Positions 44,957-56,777 of a DNA stretch of 64,000 bases are shown piece after piece (within the stretch, counting starts at the first letter, position 1; the number at the start of each line of letters is the position of its first letter). The notes beneath the pieces were generated by a model. It searched no databases, was not told the DNA's origin, and worked only from the letters and a program-made list of their open reading frames with translations. The stretch is from Artemisia argyi (Eukaryota > Streptophyta > Magnoliopsida > Asterales > Asteraceae). A program made the position numbers and the translations under genes. The DNA is taken from NCBI GenBank assembly GCA_030686995.1, contig JARVZY010002401.1, forward strand, positions 1 through 64,000, in the 5' to 3' direction.

Positions 44957-47603
44957 GAATCTCATGTGAGGGTCCACGTTAGAAGCAAACTCAGTTATTT
45001 TCCGTTAATCAAAGACAGACTAGGTTTGGGCCGTTCTGTATTGTTTAGGTCTACATGTTTTGGGCCGTGGCTTGATTTGACTTATGTTGACTATGAGGAG
45101 TATCTTATCCATTACATGCTACAGAAGCAAGTATTCTCTGATAATCAACATTATGATTTGCCACTCATATACAAGGTTAATGAAAATTTGCTTCACTTTG
45201 GTCGTCGAGAATTTTGCCTCATAACTGGATTTAAGTTTGGGATTGTCAGTTTCCGTAAGTTTAGGGATGGTGATATCAGTTTTCGTGACCGAGTATTTCC
45301 GGAGAAGATAGGGCGGTATGTTAAAACCATAGATCTTCTATAAGTGATTGAGAATGAAGAGCGTTTCACAAAACTATCAGATGAAGACTTAATACGTGTT
45401 TGTCTTTTGTTATCTTTGGAAGTTATTTTTATGGGTTGTGAGTTAGGATCTATTGTCGATGATGTATTGCTAAGGATGGTAGATGATCTGGAAGTTTGGA
45501 ATGAGTTTCCCTGGGGAGAACACATCTGGCGGGAGTTATACGCTGCCATTAGAAATGTCAACTCAAAGCATAACGTTGAGCACCATAAAGCATTGGACAA
45601 AGACCCAAACTTTGTTCCATCGTATTCATTGTCTGGATCTCTCTTGTGTTTCAAGGTTAGTACTTTTAGTCAAATACTTGTCAATGTCTTTAATGGTAAA
45701 AATGTATTTGTAATTTGACTTTTGCATTTATCGTTTGTAGATATAGATTCTAGAGTCTTCATCTCAGACAGATCGTTGGTGGAGTAAGGATCCTGTTGTG
45801 ATTCCGAGAGGCTGTTCCTGGTCGAAGCATTCTACATTTCAAATATGGGAGGTATACAATGAACTCTTTCCTCAGGTCAGTTAATGCCTTCTCACCTTTT
45901 TATATTTTTTTGACTAAATTTTATTTGCTTTTAGTAACAATTTTTTTATATTTTCCTTAGGCCAAAAATCCAAAGCTTGAACTATATCCTAACTATTATG
46001 AGGGTTTTTCTCAATGGTATAGAGAAAGCCTTAAAATTTTTAAATGGTACACTCCGAGAGCTCCTCCACCTGTTCAATGCGGGGGGCTTTTTGGTGATTA
46101 TTTAAAAAAATTATCATCAGCTCGGCGTAAGGTCAATGCTAGAGAGGCTCATCTAGTTAGGTACAGTTGTAGTTGTGGGCTTCGGGTTAAGGCTTTGGAG
46201 CGTTTGTGCGAGAGCATGTTGATTCTACCTAAAGAGATTTAGAGTTTGAAGGAACGCGTCTACAAAATGGACTATATTATACATGTTAGTTTTTACAGAA
46301 TCCATTTTCTATCTATATGCACCTAGTTAACTAATGTCTAATTATAATGTTTTTCAAAATACTTTTTTATGCAGTATATTATCCCGAAAAAAAAAGGCGC
46401 ACATCCGGAGCAGAAAGTTACCACATCTGTTGAAAAGGTATATCCCACTTATATAAGTAATTTGTTTTGCCTTGTCATTCACTTGATAATGCTGTTTACT
46501 CAGACAAGGTGTTTACATAATCGTTACAGGATACCGTGGATTGTGATCTGGGTGACGAGTATTGTAGTGACTTAGATGGAGAATTCTTTGAACTTTTTAA
46601 TTCGCCTATTAGAACATCCAACAAAAATGCTGGAAACGAATTTGTAGATGGTTTGGATAATCTAGCACATAAAGTTGATGAGGTGATTGTAGATGGTTTG
46701 AATTATCTATCACAGAAAGTTTATGAGGTAATTGATTTCTATAACTTTTACTGATTCTTGCATTATAACTTGTTTGATAACTTGTTTTGTAACTTATATC
46801 AGAACGGTTTGGTTGATGTTGACAAATTATCTGACGAAGATTTATCTGAGGTAAACACTTTGCTGGTGACATTGTTTATCGAATTAAAAATGTATATATC
46901 TAACAAACATATTTTTAATGTAATGATAGGATGGGTGTGTGAAAGCTGAAAAGCAAGCGGCTGAGATTTATAGGCAGGCAATACAAAGGGAATAGAGGTC
47001 CAAATTGATTTTGGAAGAAGAAAATAAAATGAAGAGTATAGAGGTTAGTAATTCAGGTCATTAGTCATTTTTTTTGAGTATATAGTGACATGAATAAAAT
47101 TTAATCAGCTGCACCAACTTGTGATTTTTCGACAAGGTCTTGAATGTACCAAGTCACTTGAAGCTTGCTCTACAGCAATGTGGAACAACCAAGAGGAGGT
47201 ATGTTAATGTGTTGAGGCCGCAGATGGAAAGTCCATACACTAAGGAAAAAGTCCCTAGTATGGATGAGCTAAAAAAACGTACAAATGTCCGTCATCCATT
47301 CATGATTGAAAGGTGTGAAGATCTCCAACTGTGGGAAGAGGTATATCCTTTGTAAAGTTTTTATACCCTGTTTTGTGTTTTGTGTTTATAAATAAAACTG
47401 TAATGTGTTATGTTTAGGACTCAAGTCGACGATGGAAATGTATCGATAAAATTTTCTGTGGTTTTGAGTTGGAGAATTTTCTGATTACCTCTAGCCATAC
47501 TCGTTGCAAGTTTCCCTGGTATAGTGACATTACTGTGGATCGTACTTTCTGGGAAGCCTTACTTTGCCTTGATGAGAAACATATTGGTTGGTTACTTGAC
47601 GAG
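43823..47603 (+). pseudogene. Left DUF1985/Ulp1-type gene, multi-exon, truncated
   Basis: Exons inferred from GT/AG sites: 43823-43834 (tentative), 44957-45655 (DUF1985, with REFCLITGFKFG and WNEFPWGEHIW), 45741-45875, 45961-46284, 46375-46437, 46530-46727, 46803-46850, 46930-47043, 47109-47198 and on to about 47340, and 47418-47603 (start of the Ulp1-like region, WEALLCLDEKHIGWLLDE). Exon 46530-46727 holds a 17-codon tandem duplication (VDGLDNLAHKV and VDGLNYLSQKV). Stops: TAA 45341-45343, TAG 45744-45746, another near 46240 and in 46930-47043. The intron at 47199 is shrunk to about 18 bases with a frame change. The His/Asp/Cys protease core of Ulp1 is missing because the gene ends where the opposite gene begins. 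Confidence 0.75.
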
Positions 47604-47664
47604 GTAAGTTAAAATATATTTTTACAATGTATTTTTTGGTATAATAACATTCAATATGATATAC
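47604..47664. other. Junction between two converging gene remnants
   Basis: A GTAAGT donor for the left gene at 47604 and a GTATAT donor for the right gene (complement, next to 47665) lie within 61 bases. Neither following exon is present. The genes were joined tail to tail after loss of both 3' halves. Confidence 0.6.
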
Positions 47665-47930
47665 CTCTTGATCATAATCAACATCCAAAAAGGAGTCAAA
47701 AGTCTTCTTGTCATTTGGTTCATGATCATCATCCAAAGAGGAATTAACAGTCTTCTTGTAATTTGGTTCATGATCAACAGCCAAAGAGGAATCAACAGTT
47801 TTCATGTCATTTGGATCATGATCAATATCCATAGACTCCTTTTGTATACGATTATCAAGAGATTTCATGTCATTTGGTTCATGATCAATATCCATAGACT
47901 CCTTTTGTACACAATTATCAGATCCACTAG
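47665..47930 (-). repeat. Tandem 45-51-bp coding repeats
   Basis: Five successive units encode variants of SMDIDHEPNDMKTVDSS. The divergence among them is low enough that recent slippage or unequal exchange is likely. Confidence 0.8.
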
Positions 47931-48689
47931 AGGGTTGCATAACGAAAAAATTTCTTAATTGTTTAGTTAACTGTATAAGGTAGAGTGTATGATAATTGAA
48001 AGGTGATAATATGACCTTAAGTTGTTGCTCAATTTCTAGTAGACGTCTCTCAATATCATTTTTTACTTGCTCAAATTTTCGTTAAATATGAGCTGGATCA
48101 GAAACATTGACATCATCAACTTTCCAAGGATTGGCGGTTCCACTTGATGTCTGCGTAAAAAGTTTGTGTTAAGCCTTAACAAGTGAACCCTAAAATTAAT
48201 CTGATATTTAGGCCTATTTAACCAGATATGTGAATTTGACTTTGTATGATTTTCTTAAAAAGTGGACTAAAGTGAGTTTAGATTAGTTCTAGATGAATGA
48301 TACTGATATTTGAACCTGAATTCAGACTAGATTAAGCAACCTTAACTACTTTTACAACTATTATGCAGATTAAGAATAATAAAATCCCCTAGATGAACAT
48401 GGGTAATACAAGTCTGCTACAAGCTCATAGCTTGTAAACAAGCTAGGTAAAAGGTTATTTAAGCAAACTCAATCTATACCAAAAACCCAGTTAAGAAACT
48501 TAATCAAGCTGAGGACTAATTTAAATATATAACCTTTTGAATTTTCAACTGTTGTTCAATTGCAGCTAAGCGACCACCAAAATCCCGTTCCATAGCCACA
48601 AGCTTATCTCCAAGGTAAGCTTCTCAAAAGCCATCAACCTCACTACGGATCTCAGTATGGACATGTGTCTGTGTGTGAACATGTGTGTG

Positions 48690-48740
48690 CACATGTGTCT
48701 CAGTTGTGACCACTTTTCTCTTCTTTTTTTTCCCTCGTTT
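48690..48740 (-). repeat. His/Thr/Val repeat in the right MULE gene
   Basis: On the minus strand (complement of about 48665-48720) ACACATGT-type units encode alternating THVHTHVHTQTHVHT. This comes from a short CA/TG microsatellite-like expansion in an exon. Confidence 0.6.
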
Positions 48741-50712
48741 ATCATATTATGGACTTTGTGTGGAGGCATTTTCAAAAGAGCTCTTTTCAAAATACTCTAC
48801 ACTAGACCTCCACCATTGTTTCTTCATCTCTTTAGCTGTCGGCTCAAGTTTATTGAGTTGTATCCTCGAATAGAATAGACTTTCACGATCAGCTTTCTGT
48901 CACTTCATACCATCACTCCATGCTAAACAACGGGGTATGGATTTTTCCCTTTTATGCCACCACTGGCTTAAATTTGGGAATATTTCCAATACCCATATCT
49001 GTGTAAGGAATAACAAATGTTGTCGGAAAAGTTTTGAAAAGCATTAACTATTAAATAACAAAAAATGCAATGCAAAGAATTTAATAGGCATTTATTGCAA
49101 TAGAAAGAACAGAACTAATTATAGTGCAACTATAAGCCCAAAGTTAATTTGTGCTGGAATAAGCCCAACAGAACCAACTATTTGTAGCCCAAACCAGAAG
49201 TCAATTGGAAAATATACCTACAATATTGATGACAAACACCACTTTAAACACAACCTACTTAATCAATAATCTGTTTATCCTAATCGCTTCCTTAACATAC
49301 AAGCTAGCAAACACAGAAACTAAAAACACACCTTTTCCACACATTCGGCATACCAGGGGGGTACCAGAAGTCAATTGGATTCATTAAGCCCAACTGAACC
49401 AACTATTTGTAGCCCAAACCAGAAGTCAATTGGACTAACTGTAAGCCCAAATGTATACAACATTATTGGGTGAACTACGGATACACTTCTACTGGCAAAT
49501 GTATTTCTGTATCAAAATCATTATCCTATAAGTATATTGGATTCATTAAGCTAGCAGTTGGTAGAAAACAAGAAGTATATTGGATTCATTGTTACCCTAG
49601 TTGTAATCATCTAACAAGATCATAAAACTTACTGACCTTAAGAGGGAAAACAAATCCATTCAAAGTACATTGAGGCTGTCCACCGGCTGCAATTTTGGAC
49701 AAATGAGCTTCACGGTTTTTGGAAGCAATATTATATACACTAGAGTGAAATCCTTTCCATATACGGTCTCCCCAAGGGAAATTATTCCATGCATCAAGAT
49801 CATCAACTAATACCAACAACTCTTCTTCAATTACGTGTCTTAGCTCTACACCTATAAAAACATATTCGAAAGCCAACAATAAACAAACACGGACAGCATC
49901 GGCATCTGATAGTTTTTTAAAATCATCATCTAACTTAACAAGAGGTAAAATATGATCATATCCCTTCAACTTTGCTACAGTGGGAAAAACACGGGCATGG
50001 AAATTTGAAACACCGTCCTTCAAATGTTTTAAAGAATCATTACCAAATCTAAAACCCGTTATCAAACAGAACTCCTTCCTACCAAACTCTAAACTATGAT
50101 GTCCAATATCAAAAATAAACGGGACATCTGTATTAGGGTTCTCCATTTCTCTTTGGTGTAGAAGTAAAAAGTGCAGCATATGATTGTCATGCTCTTCTGT
50201 TTTTATATTTAACCAAGGACCGAACACACTCTTTTTGAACATGATATAACTATTCGGTTTCAGTGCCAACTGTTTGGCTATAGTTTTTAGGATGTGCATC
50301 TTGGTTCTCATGCTAATCTTCGCATCATAAACCTACGTTACCAAATAAAAAAATACAAGTAAATAATGGATATTTTAACACATTTAACGAAATGGTTCAA
50401 GTTCAAACAAGAAGCAAAAATGCACATACATGTTAAGAGATACTTCTACTCTAATTCAGAATTATACATCAATAATGATACGGAAACTTCAGCAAACAAA
50501 CTAACCATCATAGAAATAAGTTTACAACATACTGAATTGTCGAAACCTAAATAAGTTTAATGTCATTATACAACTTTTAATAGAAGACTTCAATCATTTA
50601 GCCATGTTGCTCTTAAAAGCAGGGAGAAATCTACTTATGATCTATAAAAAAGATTAAAAAAATAAATAAATAAAAAATTAATAAAACTTACATGAACACG
50701 ATGAAAAGCCAT

Positions 50713-50879
50713 TGGAAAATAGATGTGTGTAATCGGTGTGAGTAATCGGAAAAATATGGTGAGTTACCAGAGAATAATATGGTGAGTTACCGGAGGGGAG
50801 GAGAATCGAGTTAGGTGTGTTTATGTTGTGTGTGTGTTGAGTATGTGTTTTTAATGAAAACGTATAAAGTTTGTTTTTT

Positions 50880-50921
<42 letters not shown>

Positions 50922-51100
50922 TGATTGTCATGAAAAGTACACATAAAAGGTACAACACTTTTAAGTAAATCTAAACAAAAGATTATGTTCTTTCCCCATG
51001 TATACCTTTTTACTTTCCCTATGTACTTTTTTACGTGGTTCAATGTAAGTCGAGTAGCCGCCGGTTGAGTAGCACAAAGGTTGAGTAAGTTTGGTAGTTA
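50713..51100. other. Promoter-side flank of the right MULE gene
   Basis: Contains a T-run (50881-50918) and GT-rich DNA between the gene start and the inverted terminus. It would hold the gene's promoter; no clear TATA on the minus strand. Confidence 0.35.
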
Positions 51101-51259
51101 TAAGGTAGTTGATGTGGGCCCCAGAATATTGACACGTGTCACATTTTGAGATGGGTTGCGGAGTTGAGTAGTCGCGCATGACCATTTAGGGGATTTTGTG
51201 AAAAAGTGACCATGGTGGGGAACAAAAAAAAGATTCTGTACTAGATTAGTACTTATCTC
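51101..51259 (-). repeat. Right terminal inverted repeat of the MULE
   Basis: Ends AGTACTTATCTC at 51259, the inverse of the left end, followed by TTTTATTTT. Confidence 0.92.
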
Positions 51260-51332
51260 TTTTATTTTATAGGTTTTCTTTAGTCTATCTATTTCTTCGT
51301 GTTTGTGTTCGTAACCTTTACCATCCGACATC

Positions 51333-52112
51333 ATGGAAGGTAGTAACATCTTTGAACCCATCAACCCACCACAACAAGACCACCCACAAAACCCACCACT
51401 AGCAAACCAACCTCTTAGGCCCCGAACCCTAGGAGAGTATTCCCGACCTAGCCACCAAGGCTATCGAAACACTATTGAGCTCACCCAAGGAGCCAATGTG
51501 TCCCCCTTGCGATCCGACACCATCCGGTTGGTTCAAAGCGGATGTGCATTCCATGGACTTCGTTCCGAAGATCCTAATCAACATCTCATGGACTTACTTA
51601 AAATCGTAGATTCTATAGACCTTGATGTTACAACTAGAGAGTCAACCCGATTACACCTATTCCAATTCTCTCTACGTGATTAAGCTAGTCAATGGCTTGA
51701 ACGTTTACCCGCGGGATCCATCACCTCATGGGATGATCTCACTACTCGTTTCCTTGCTCAATTTTTCCAACAGGGGAGAACTACCATGCTTAGAAATGAT
51801 ATCTTGATGTTCCAACAACGTCAAGGTGAAACTCTATATGAAGCATGGACTCGTTTCAAGGACTTACTCCAAAAAGTCCCTCATCATGGCATAGATCTTT
51901 GGCTCCAAGTCCAAATCTTCTATGACCATATCGATCTCTCCACAAGGCGAACCATTGACCAATCGGCCGGTGGTAGGCTACGTGATCTAAGTGCGGAAGA
52001 ATCATGGGAATTCATAAAAGATCTTGCTCTCTATGACAACGAAAGTTGGAATGATCCCCGTGATTTGAAAAAAAACGGTCAAGGCAATATCTTTGCCTTC
52101 GAACAATTCTAG
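51333..52112 (+). pseudogene. gag: E1' gag
   Basis: ATG at 51333 opens a Ty3/gypsy Gag of Athila type: LRSEDPNQHLMDLLK and FSLRD, then WDDLTTRFLAQFF and GETLYEAWTRFKDLLQKVPHHG, the retrotransposon-gag signature. TAA at 51681-51683 interrupts it in frame, and one extra base in an A-run near 52068-52075 shifts it into the next segment at 52093. Relatedness to Athila is from family knowledge. The copy cannot make a full Gag unless the stop is suppressed. Confidence 0.85.
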
Positions 52113-53886
52113 CACTCCCGACCGTAGGATCATGGAACTTGAGCACCATGTCAAGTTTCTCATGAAATCTTACGAAGCTCCTAAGCCTTCAAGCCAAGTG
52201 AACAAAATCACTTCTTCATGCAAATTATGTAGTGGTCCCCATGACACTCGTGATTGCGTGGAACCCCCCGGAACTGCTTTTGCGGACTACGCATCTTCGC
52301 GTACCGACGAAGTGGGAGATAAGTGGTACACTTTCAAACCCGAGCCAAACCCTTACGGTGATTCCTACAACCCTTCTTGGAAAAATCACTCGAACCTTAA
52401 GTTGAAACAAAACCAAAACAATTCTTCCAATCCGCCTAATCGTTACCAACCAAACGGTCCACCCTCCAACCGTACTTTCAACAACAATCCTTCTAATAAC
52501 TATGGTAGTACCAACAATCTTGAAGGATTAATGTCCAAGTTTATGTCGTCTCAAGAAGCTCGCATATCTAAGTTTGAAGCCGATTTCAAACAAAAACAAA
52601 GCGACATGACCACCAAAATTGACACATTGTTGAAAGTTCTCAATGATCGAGAAATGGGAGCACTCCCAAGCGACACGGTCAAGAACCCGAAACTAAACGT
52701 TAATTCCATATCATCAGTTTCGTCACCCACTTCTTGTCCGCAATACTACTCGGTTAAATCAATGAGAAAATGTTTCAAGCAAAACCAAATTCTTCAAAAG
52801 GACCAATCAAATGAAACACCCGATATCAAACCGGTCAAAAGCATAGTTGAAACATCTACTACACAAGACCTTGACGATAAATTCAAGGAGCTTCACCTTG
52901 AACGTCCCGTCATTGATGTCTTAGCCCGTGCTCCGTACTATAGTGCCCTCCTAGAAAAATATGAGAAATTTAAACTACGTAAAAATGGGACCGCCTTCGT
53001 TCAAAACAAGTTGCCTAAAAAGCTTGATGATCCGGGTATATTTGTTTTGCCTTGTAAGATAGGAAGATCCGAAGCTTTCGATACACTAGCCAATTTAGGG
53101 TCAAGCCTCAACTTGATTCCCTTATCCCTTTTCACTACTCTCAAGCTCGGAAAGTTGGAGGAGACGGAAGTATTAATTGGTCTAGCGGATGGGAGTATTG
53201 CCCACCCGGTTGGGATGTTCAAGGATGTAGTTGTTCACGTAGGTAAGTTAACTATTTTAGGGGATTTTCACGTCTTAGATATGGTTAGTGATACTACATG
53301 CCCATTATTAGTAGGAAGAGGATTTTTAGCAACCGCTAGCGCCATGATAGATTGTAAGGAGTCTAAGATAGCGGTAGGTGAGGGCGAGACTTGGTCGGTA
53401 TATGATGTTAAGAAACATAGCTACGATTGTGAGGATAAACCGACACCACATTGGGTAGAGATGAATAGGAGACCATCTAGATATGTACCTTGGATAGAAA
53501 GAAACTTTATAGGACCTCAACGCCCGTTCTGTCTAGAAAAAGATTTCATCGATAAAACACATTCGGTGGAACAACTCATAGCTAGAGATGAAGAGCTAGA
53601 CCCTTTTGAGGACCCCCTAGTCTTTAGGAAAATGATTGAGTTCTTAAGCGTAATGCCTATTAACATAGAGATGAACAAGTGGAAAAGAGAGGGGGATAAG
53701 TATAAATGGAGGTGGGACAAGCCACCTAAGGAAGGTGATGGATCATGGCATATGAAGATGATTTTGTATGATCCAGATGGAGAAAAGTTTGAAAGGTCAT
53801 ACCGTACTAAGAAAACCGATAGGAAGTTGAAACCTAAGTTTGATCCCAAAGATGTCCTCAACGAGGAACTCACCCATATCACGTAA
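52093..53886 (+). pseudogene. E1' Gag tail, aspartic protease (D to N) and domain X
   Basis: A 597-residue open frame without stops. Residues 1-50 carry the end of Gag with a Cys/His cluster (CKLCSGPHDTRDC). An Asn-rich linker and a helical region follow, then the protease. The active-site motif reads TLANLGSSLNL, with Asn (AAT at 53092-53094) where E0 has Asp, so catalysis should be lost. PLLVGRGFLATA marks the C-terminal lobe. Residues 450-597 are domain X (RPSRYVPWIERN, PFEDPLVFRKMIEF, KWRWDKPPKEGDG), present also in E0. It replaces the reverse transcriptase, RNase H and integrase expected here. The open frame over 1.8 kb is notable in an otherwise decayed copy. Confidence 0.82.
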
Positions 53887-55358
53887 TAACCCATGACCTT
53901 GGGTCTAGCTACAAGACTCGTAAATAAAGAAAAGCGCTCCTTGGGAGGCAACCCATGATTTGTGTGATTTTTAATTGTTTGATTGTTATTTATTTCCGTA
54001 TGCATGCTTTATTTTTATTGTTGGTAGATCATGTTTCAAACTAAAATGGTGAAAATACTTTATTTTGTCGTTTGGCTTAGTCTTAACTTCATCCGAAGGT
54101 ATTTCGCAAAAGATAAGTGTAAGGGGAAACCCCAAATATGTTTTTAAGAAACAAAATCGATCATGATTCTCCACAATCCTAAATGAACATGTATATTAGT
54201 ATTTGTTAGAGTCAAATGCTTGTATCGAGATACAATGATGTTTTGCAGGATTTTCCAGGTAGTAAGACTTTCCGGAAATTTTCTGGAAACTTAACATAAA
54301 GATTTCTGCAGATCACTTCTAACAGCGTCATGAATTAATTCCTGACGGCATCATGTGTAAAATTCTGGAAATTTTGCTAGTTTTGTTTTTCTAACAGAGT
54401 CTTAAAGTTTTTGTTGAATCTTTAGTTTTATAATCTCCAGGAAATCTGCAAACATTCATTCCACAAGCATTATATCTTACTTTGTTTTCTAGGATTTGTT
54501 AGTATATATGGATTGCCGCCGATTTTACGCGAGGTTGCCTAGTTTGTTTTCTCATGTTTAACAGGTTATGTATGACAAGAAGATGATTTTTATTTCTGGA
54601 AGGGAAGCTTTGATTGTTCATTTTCTTGGAGGAAGATCTAACCTTGTTACCGCACTATCCACACCGAGCGAATCAGGGGAGTATTTGATTTCATTCTTTT
54701 ACCTATTTTACTTTTACATTCTTTAATTGAACATTGGGGACAGTGTTCATCCTAAGTGTAAGGGGAGGGTAAATGATGATACCTTATAGGATACAATTGT
54801 ACTTGAGTTTGTTTGTTTGATGGTAGGTGTGTAATAAAACTTTGAGAAATACTTGTTAGTGTAATTTTAGCGCCAAATTTAAATTTTTTTACAATATTTA
54901 GGAGTGAAACATTAGCCATAGCAAGCATTTCATGGATAGGAGTTGTATGACTAGCACAAAATCGTACTATTCAGAAAAAAATTTCCACCCAAATATGTGA
55001 GGTTCGCCTTTAGATATGATAGGAAAAGCATTTATTATTAGTGCTTATGAGTGTACCGGTAGCATTTAGATTCTAGAACTTGCGTTAGTGATGCATCCCG
55101 AGACCGCTAGTGAGACTACATTCGTGTAGTAGGATTTACTACATGATAAGAGGCATTAGGATCACCCTTGTGTTAAACCCGTATCATAATTACTTGACCA
55201 TTTAAGTCATATTACTTGGCTAGTAAAGTCAACTAATTTTTCCCACACCATTAGCGTTGTACTCATATTTAGTACACGAATCCCCTAGTACACCCCTCCG
55301 AGCCTATCTTTTCGTTTCTAACTTTAAGCATCTTACTTAAAGGAAGAATTTGTTACAT
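53887..55358 (+). other. E1' 3' noncoding region, shortened
   Basis: Complementary in sense to 39150-40600 of E0, but the last 1 kb (hairpin and polypurine site) is missing, so the LTR abuts a different internal point. Diverged TGACGGCATCA-type motifs lie near 54325-54352. Confidence 0.7.
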
Positions 55359-56777
55359 TGATGAGGCGAAAAATGAACCATTTTTAGGGGGTCATTTAAG
55401 CCCGTAATTGAATTTATTTGATCAAATATTGCCCTAAATCGTTCCTTTTGTGATTTTAGGTACTTTGGGAGTCAAATCTGGAAAATGACGCATTTTTGGA
55501 CGATTTTGGAGCATAAAAGTGAAGAAAACGGCAAAGACTTAATTTTCCATGCTGGGAACAGTACCTGACGGTGTCAAGAAGGAAAGTGAGACGGCGTCAG
55601 GAGCAAAATCCATGACGACCCAGAGAAAACCTGAAGGCGTCAGATGAACGGCGTCAAGATTTATTTTGGTGATGGCCTGAAGATGGATTACACGTGACGG
55701 CGCCAGACCCAGATCTAGGCAGTCCAAGAACTTTATTGGCGGCGAGGTGACGGCGTCAGACATTTACACTTGACTCCGTCACCTAACAAATCTATATATA
55801 CTTTTCTATTTTTCATTCATTAAGAGAGGAACTTGTGTGGAGAATACTAGGGTCGAACCTAATAAACCCTAGGTCGTTTGTAACAGTATTTTCAAGGGTT
55901 TTCACCCCTTGAAACCTTTCATGTTCAATTAAGATAAGTCCTCTTTCAATTCATTCAATATGTCTATGTGTTGTTTGAATATATCTTATGCTTGTCTTGA
56001 TTTTAACATGCTAGGCTAGATCTTTCATGTGTTTGCTTAGATGTAATGAAACCTAGATGTTGATTATAGGTTGATTGCTTGTTTATAGTTGTAATGGATG
56101 AATGATTTCAATGTTAGGCTTAAGAAAACTAGCAGATCTCCATTGTGTAACTTGGTTGAACGTCTTAAGAAACATGAACCGATGTGTACTAGGTTTTTAT
56201 GATTGTATTTAATGCATGAGCGAATTCTAGTGATCCCATGTTAGGAGCTTCTTAGCCAGCTCGACATAGGAGTGAAGTAGGAGCTTATAGGTTTGGGGAA
56301 GTAAGTACGCCACCCCATGAATGGTATTAAGGAATACAATCCGTCATCCACGCAACTGTAACAAGTAATTAACCTGTAAAAGATATCTAGGGAGTAGTGA
56401 AATCTAAGTAAACACAATTCTCCCATATATTTCTCACATCTCTAGTTAATTTAGTTTATTTTCATTTTTATTATTTTATTTTGATTGCATCTTAGTAATT
56501 GGGTTAGTTGATTAGCAACTAATTCCGCCCACTCTTCTGGAAACCGAGATTTTATTTGCTTTATAAAAACATAAAAATACAAAAAGAATCATCACTCACC
56601 TCTAGACCTAGTCTTTAGGCTTTCTAATCCTAGCGACACTATTCCTAAGTTGAACGATCAATCCCACGGTACTTGTCACTATACTATACTACAACGATCA
56701 GGTACACTGCCTGGTGGGGGTTGTAAGCTTCTCGAGATCCCTCGAGAGGTAAAGCCTGGTGCAATTCCCACGCATCA
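55359..56777 (+). repeat. LTR shared by E1' and E1
   Basis: 1419 bp, TGATGAGG to CGCATCA. TATA near 55791. Motif array at about 55567-55780 is more degenerate than in the other LTRs. Followed by primer site TGGTGCTGCAGCCCGGGG at 56784-56801. Confidence 0.92.

Larger units (their letters stand above)
47665..50712 (-). pseudogene. Right DUF1985-type gene, multi-exon, truncated
   Basis: Minus-strand exons: 50712-50692 (ATG, seven codons, GTAAGT), 50332-49637 (DUF1985, REFCLITGFRFG and WNNFPWGDRIW, intact), 48998-48534 (IWVLEIFPNLSQWW at the start; His/Thr repeat near 48700; coiled-coil end), 48150-48016 (coiled coil), and about 47930-47665 (five tandem 15-17-residue repeats around DHEPNDMK). 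Stops include TGA 48900-48902, TAA near 48083 and others in the middle exon. The Ulp1 domain is absent. Exons 1 and 2 pair with those of the left gene, showing paralogues in opposite orientation. Confidence 0.72.
43447..51259. mobile_element. Mutator-like element (Kaonashi/Ulp1-type cargo), no transposase
   Basis: The 7813-bp element is bounded by inverted ends starting GAGATAAGTACTAATC (about 159 bp, 43447-43605 and 51101-51259) and by TTTTATTTT on both sides (43438-43446 and 51260-51268), the nine-base duplication of Mutator elements. Inside are two converging, truncated DUF1985-type genes. I see no Mutator transposase. DUF1985 and Ulp1-like genes carried by plant MULEs are known (Kaonashi-type elements). 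It split the E1' leader between primer site and gag. Confidence 0.93.
41929..56777 (+). mobile_element. E1': gypsy gag-protease-X element with nested Mutator-like insertion
   Basis: LTR 41929-43340, leader and primer site, Mutator-like element 43447-51259, gag 51333, protease-X to 53886, shortened 3' region, LTR 55359-56777. Without the insertion it is about 7 kb. The second LTR is followed directly by another primer site and gag (E1), so the two units share it as a tandem array. The two LTRs differ considerably in their motif arrays, so this is not a fresh insertion. The left flank is GATAT. Confidence 0.88.

Noticed and set aside
45193..45654. 153-codon minus-strand frame
   Set aside because: Opposite the DUF1985 exon of the left MULE gene, whose frame is matched by the paralogue at 49637-50332.
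47656..47958. Plus-strand frame with repeated units
   Set aside because: Antisense of the tandem-repeat exon of the right MULE gene, which has exon context.
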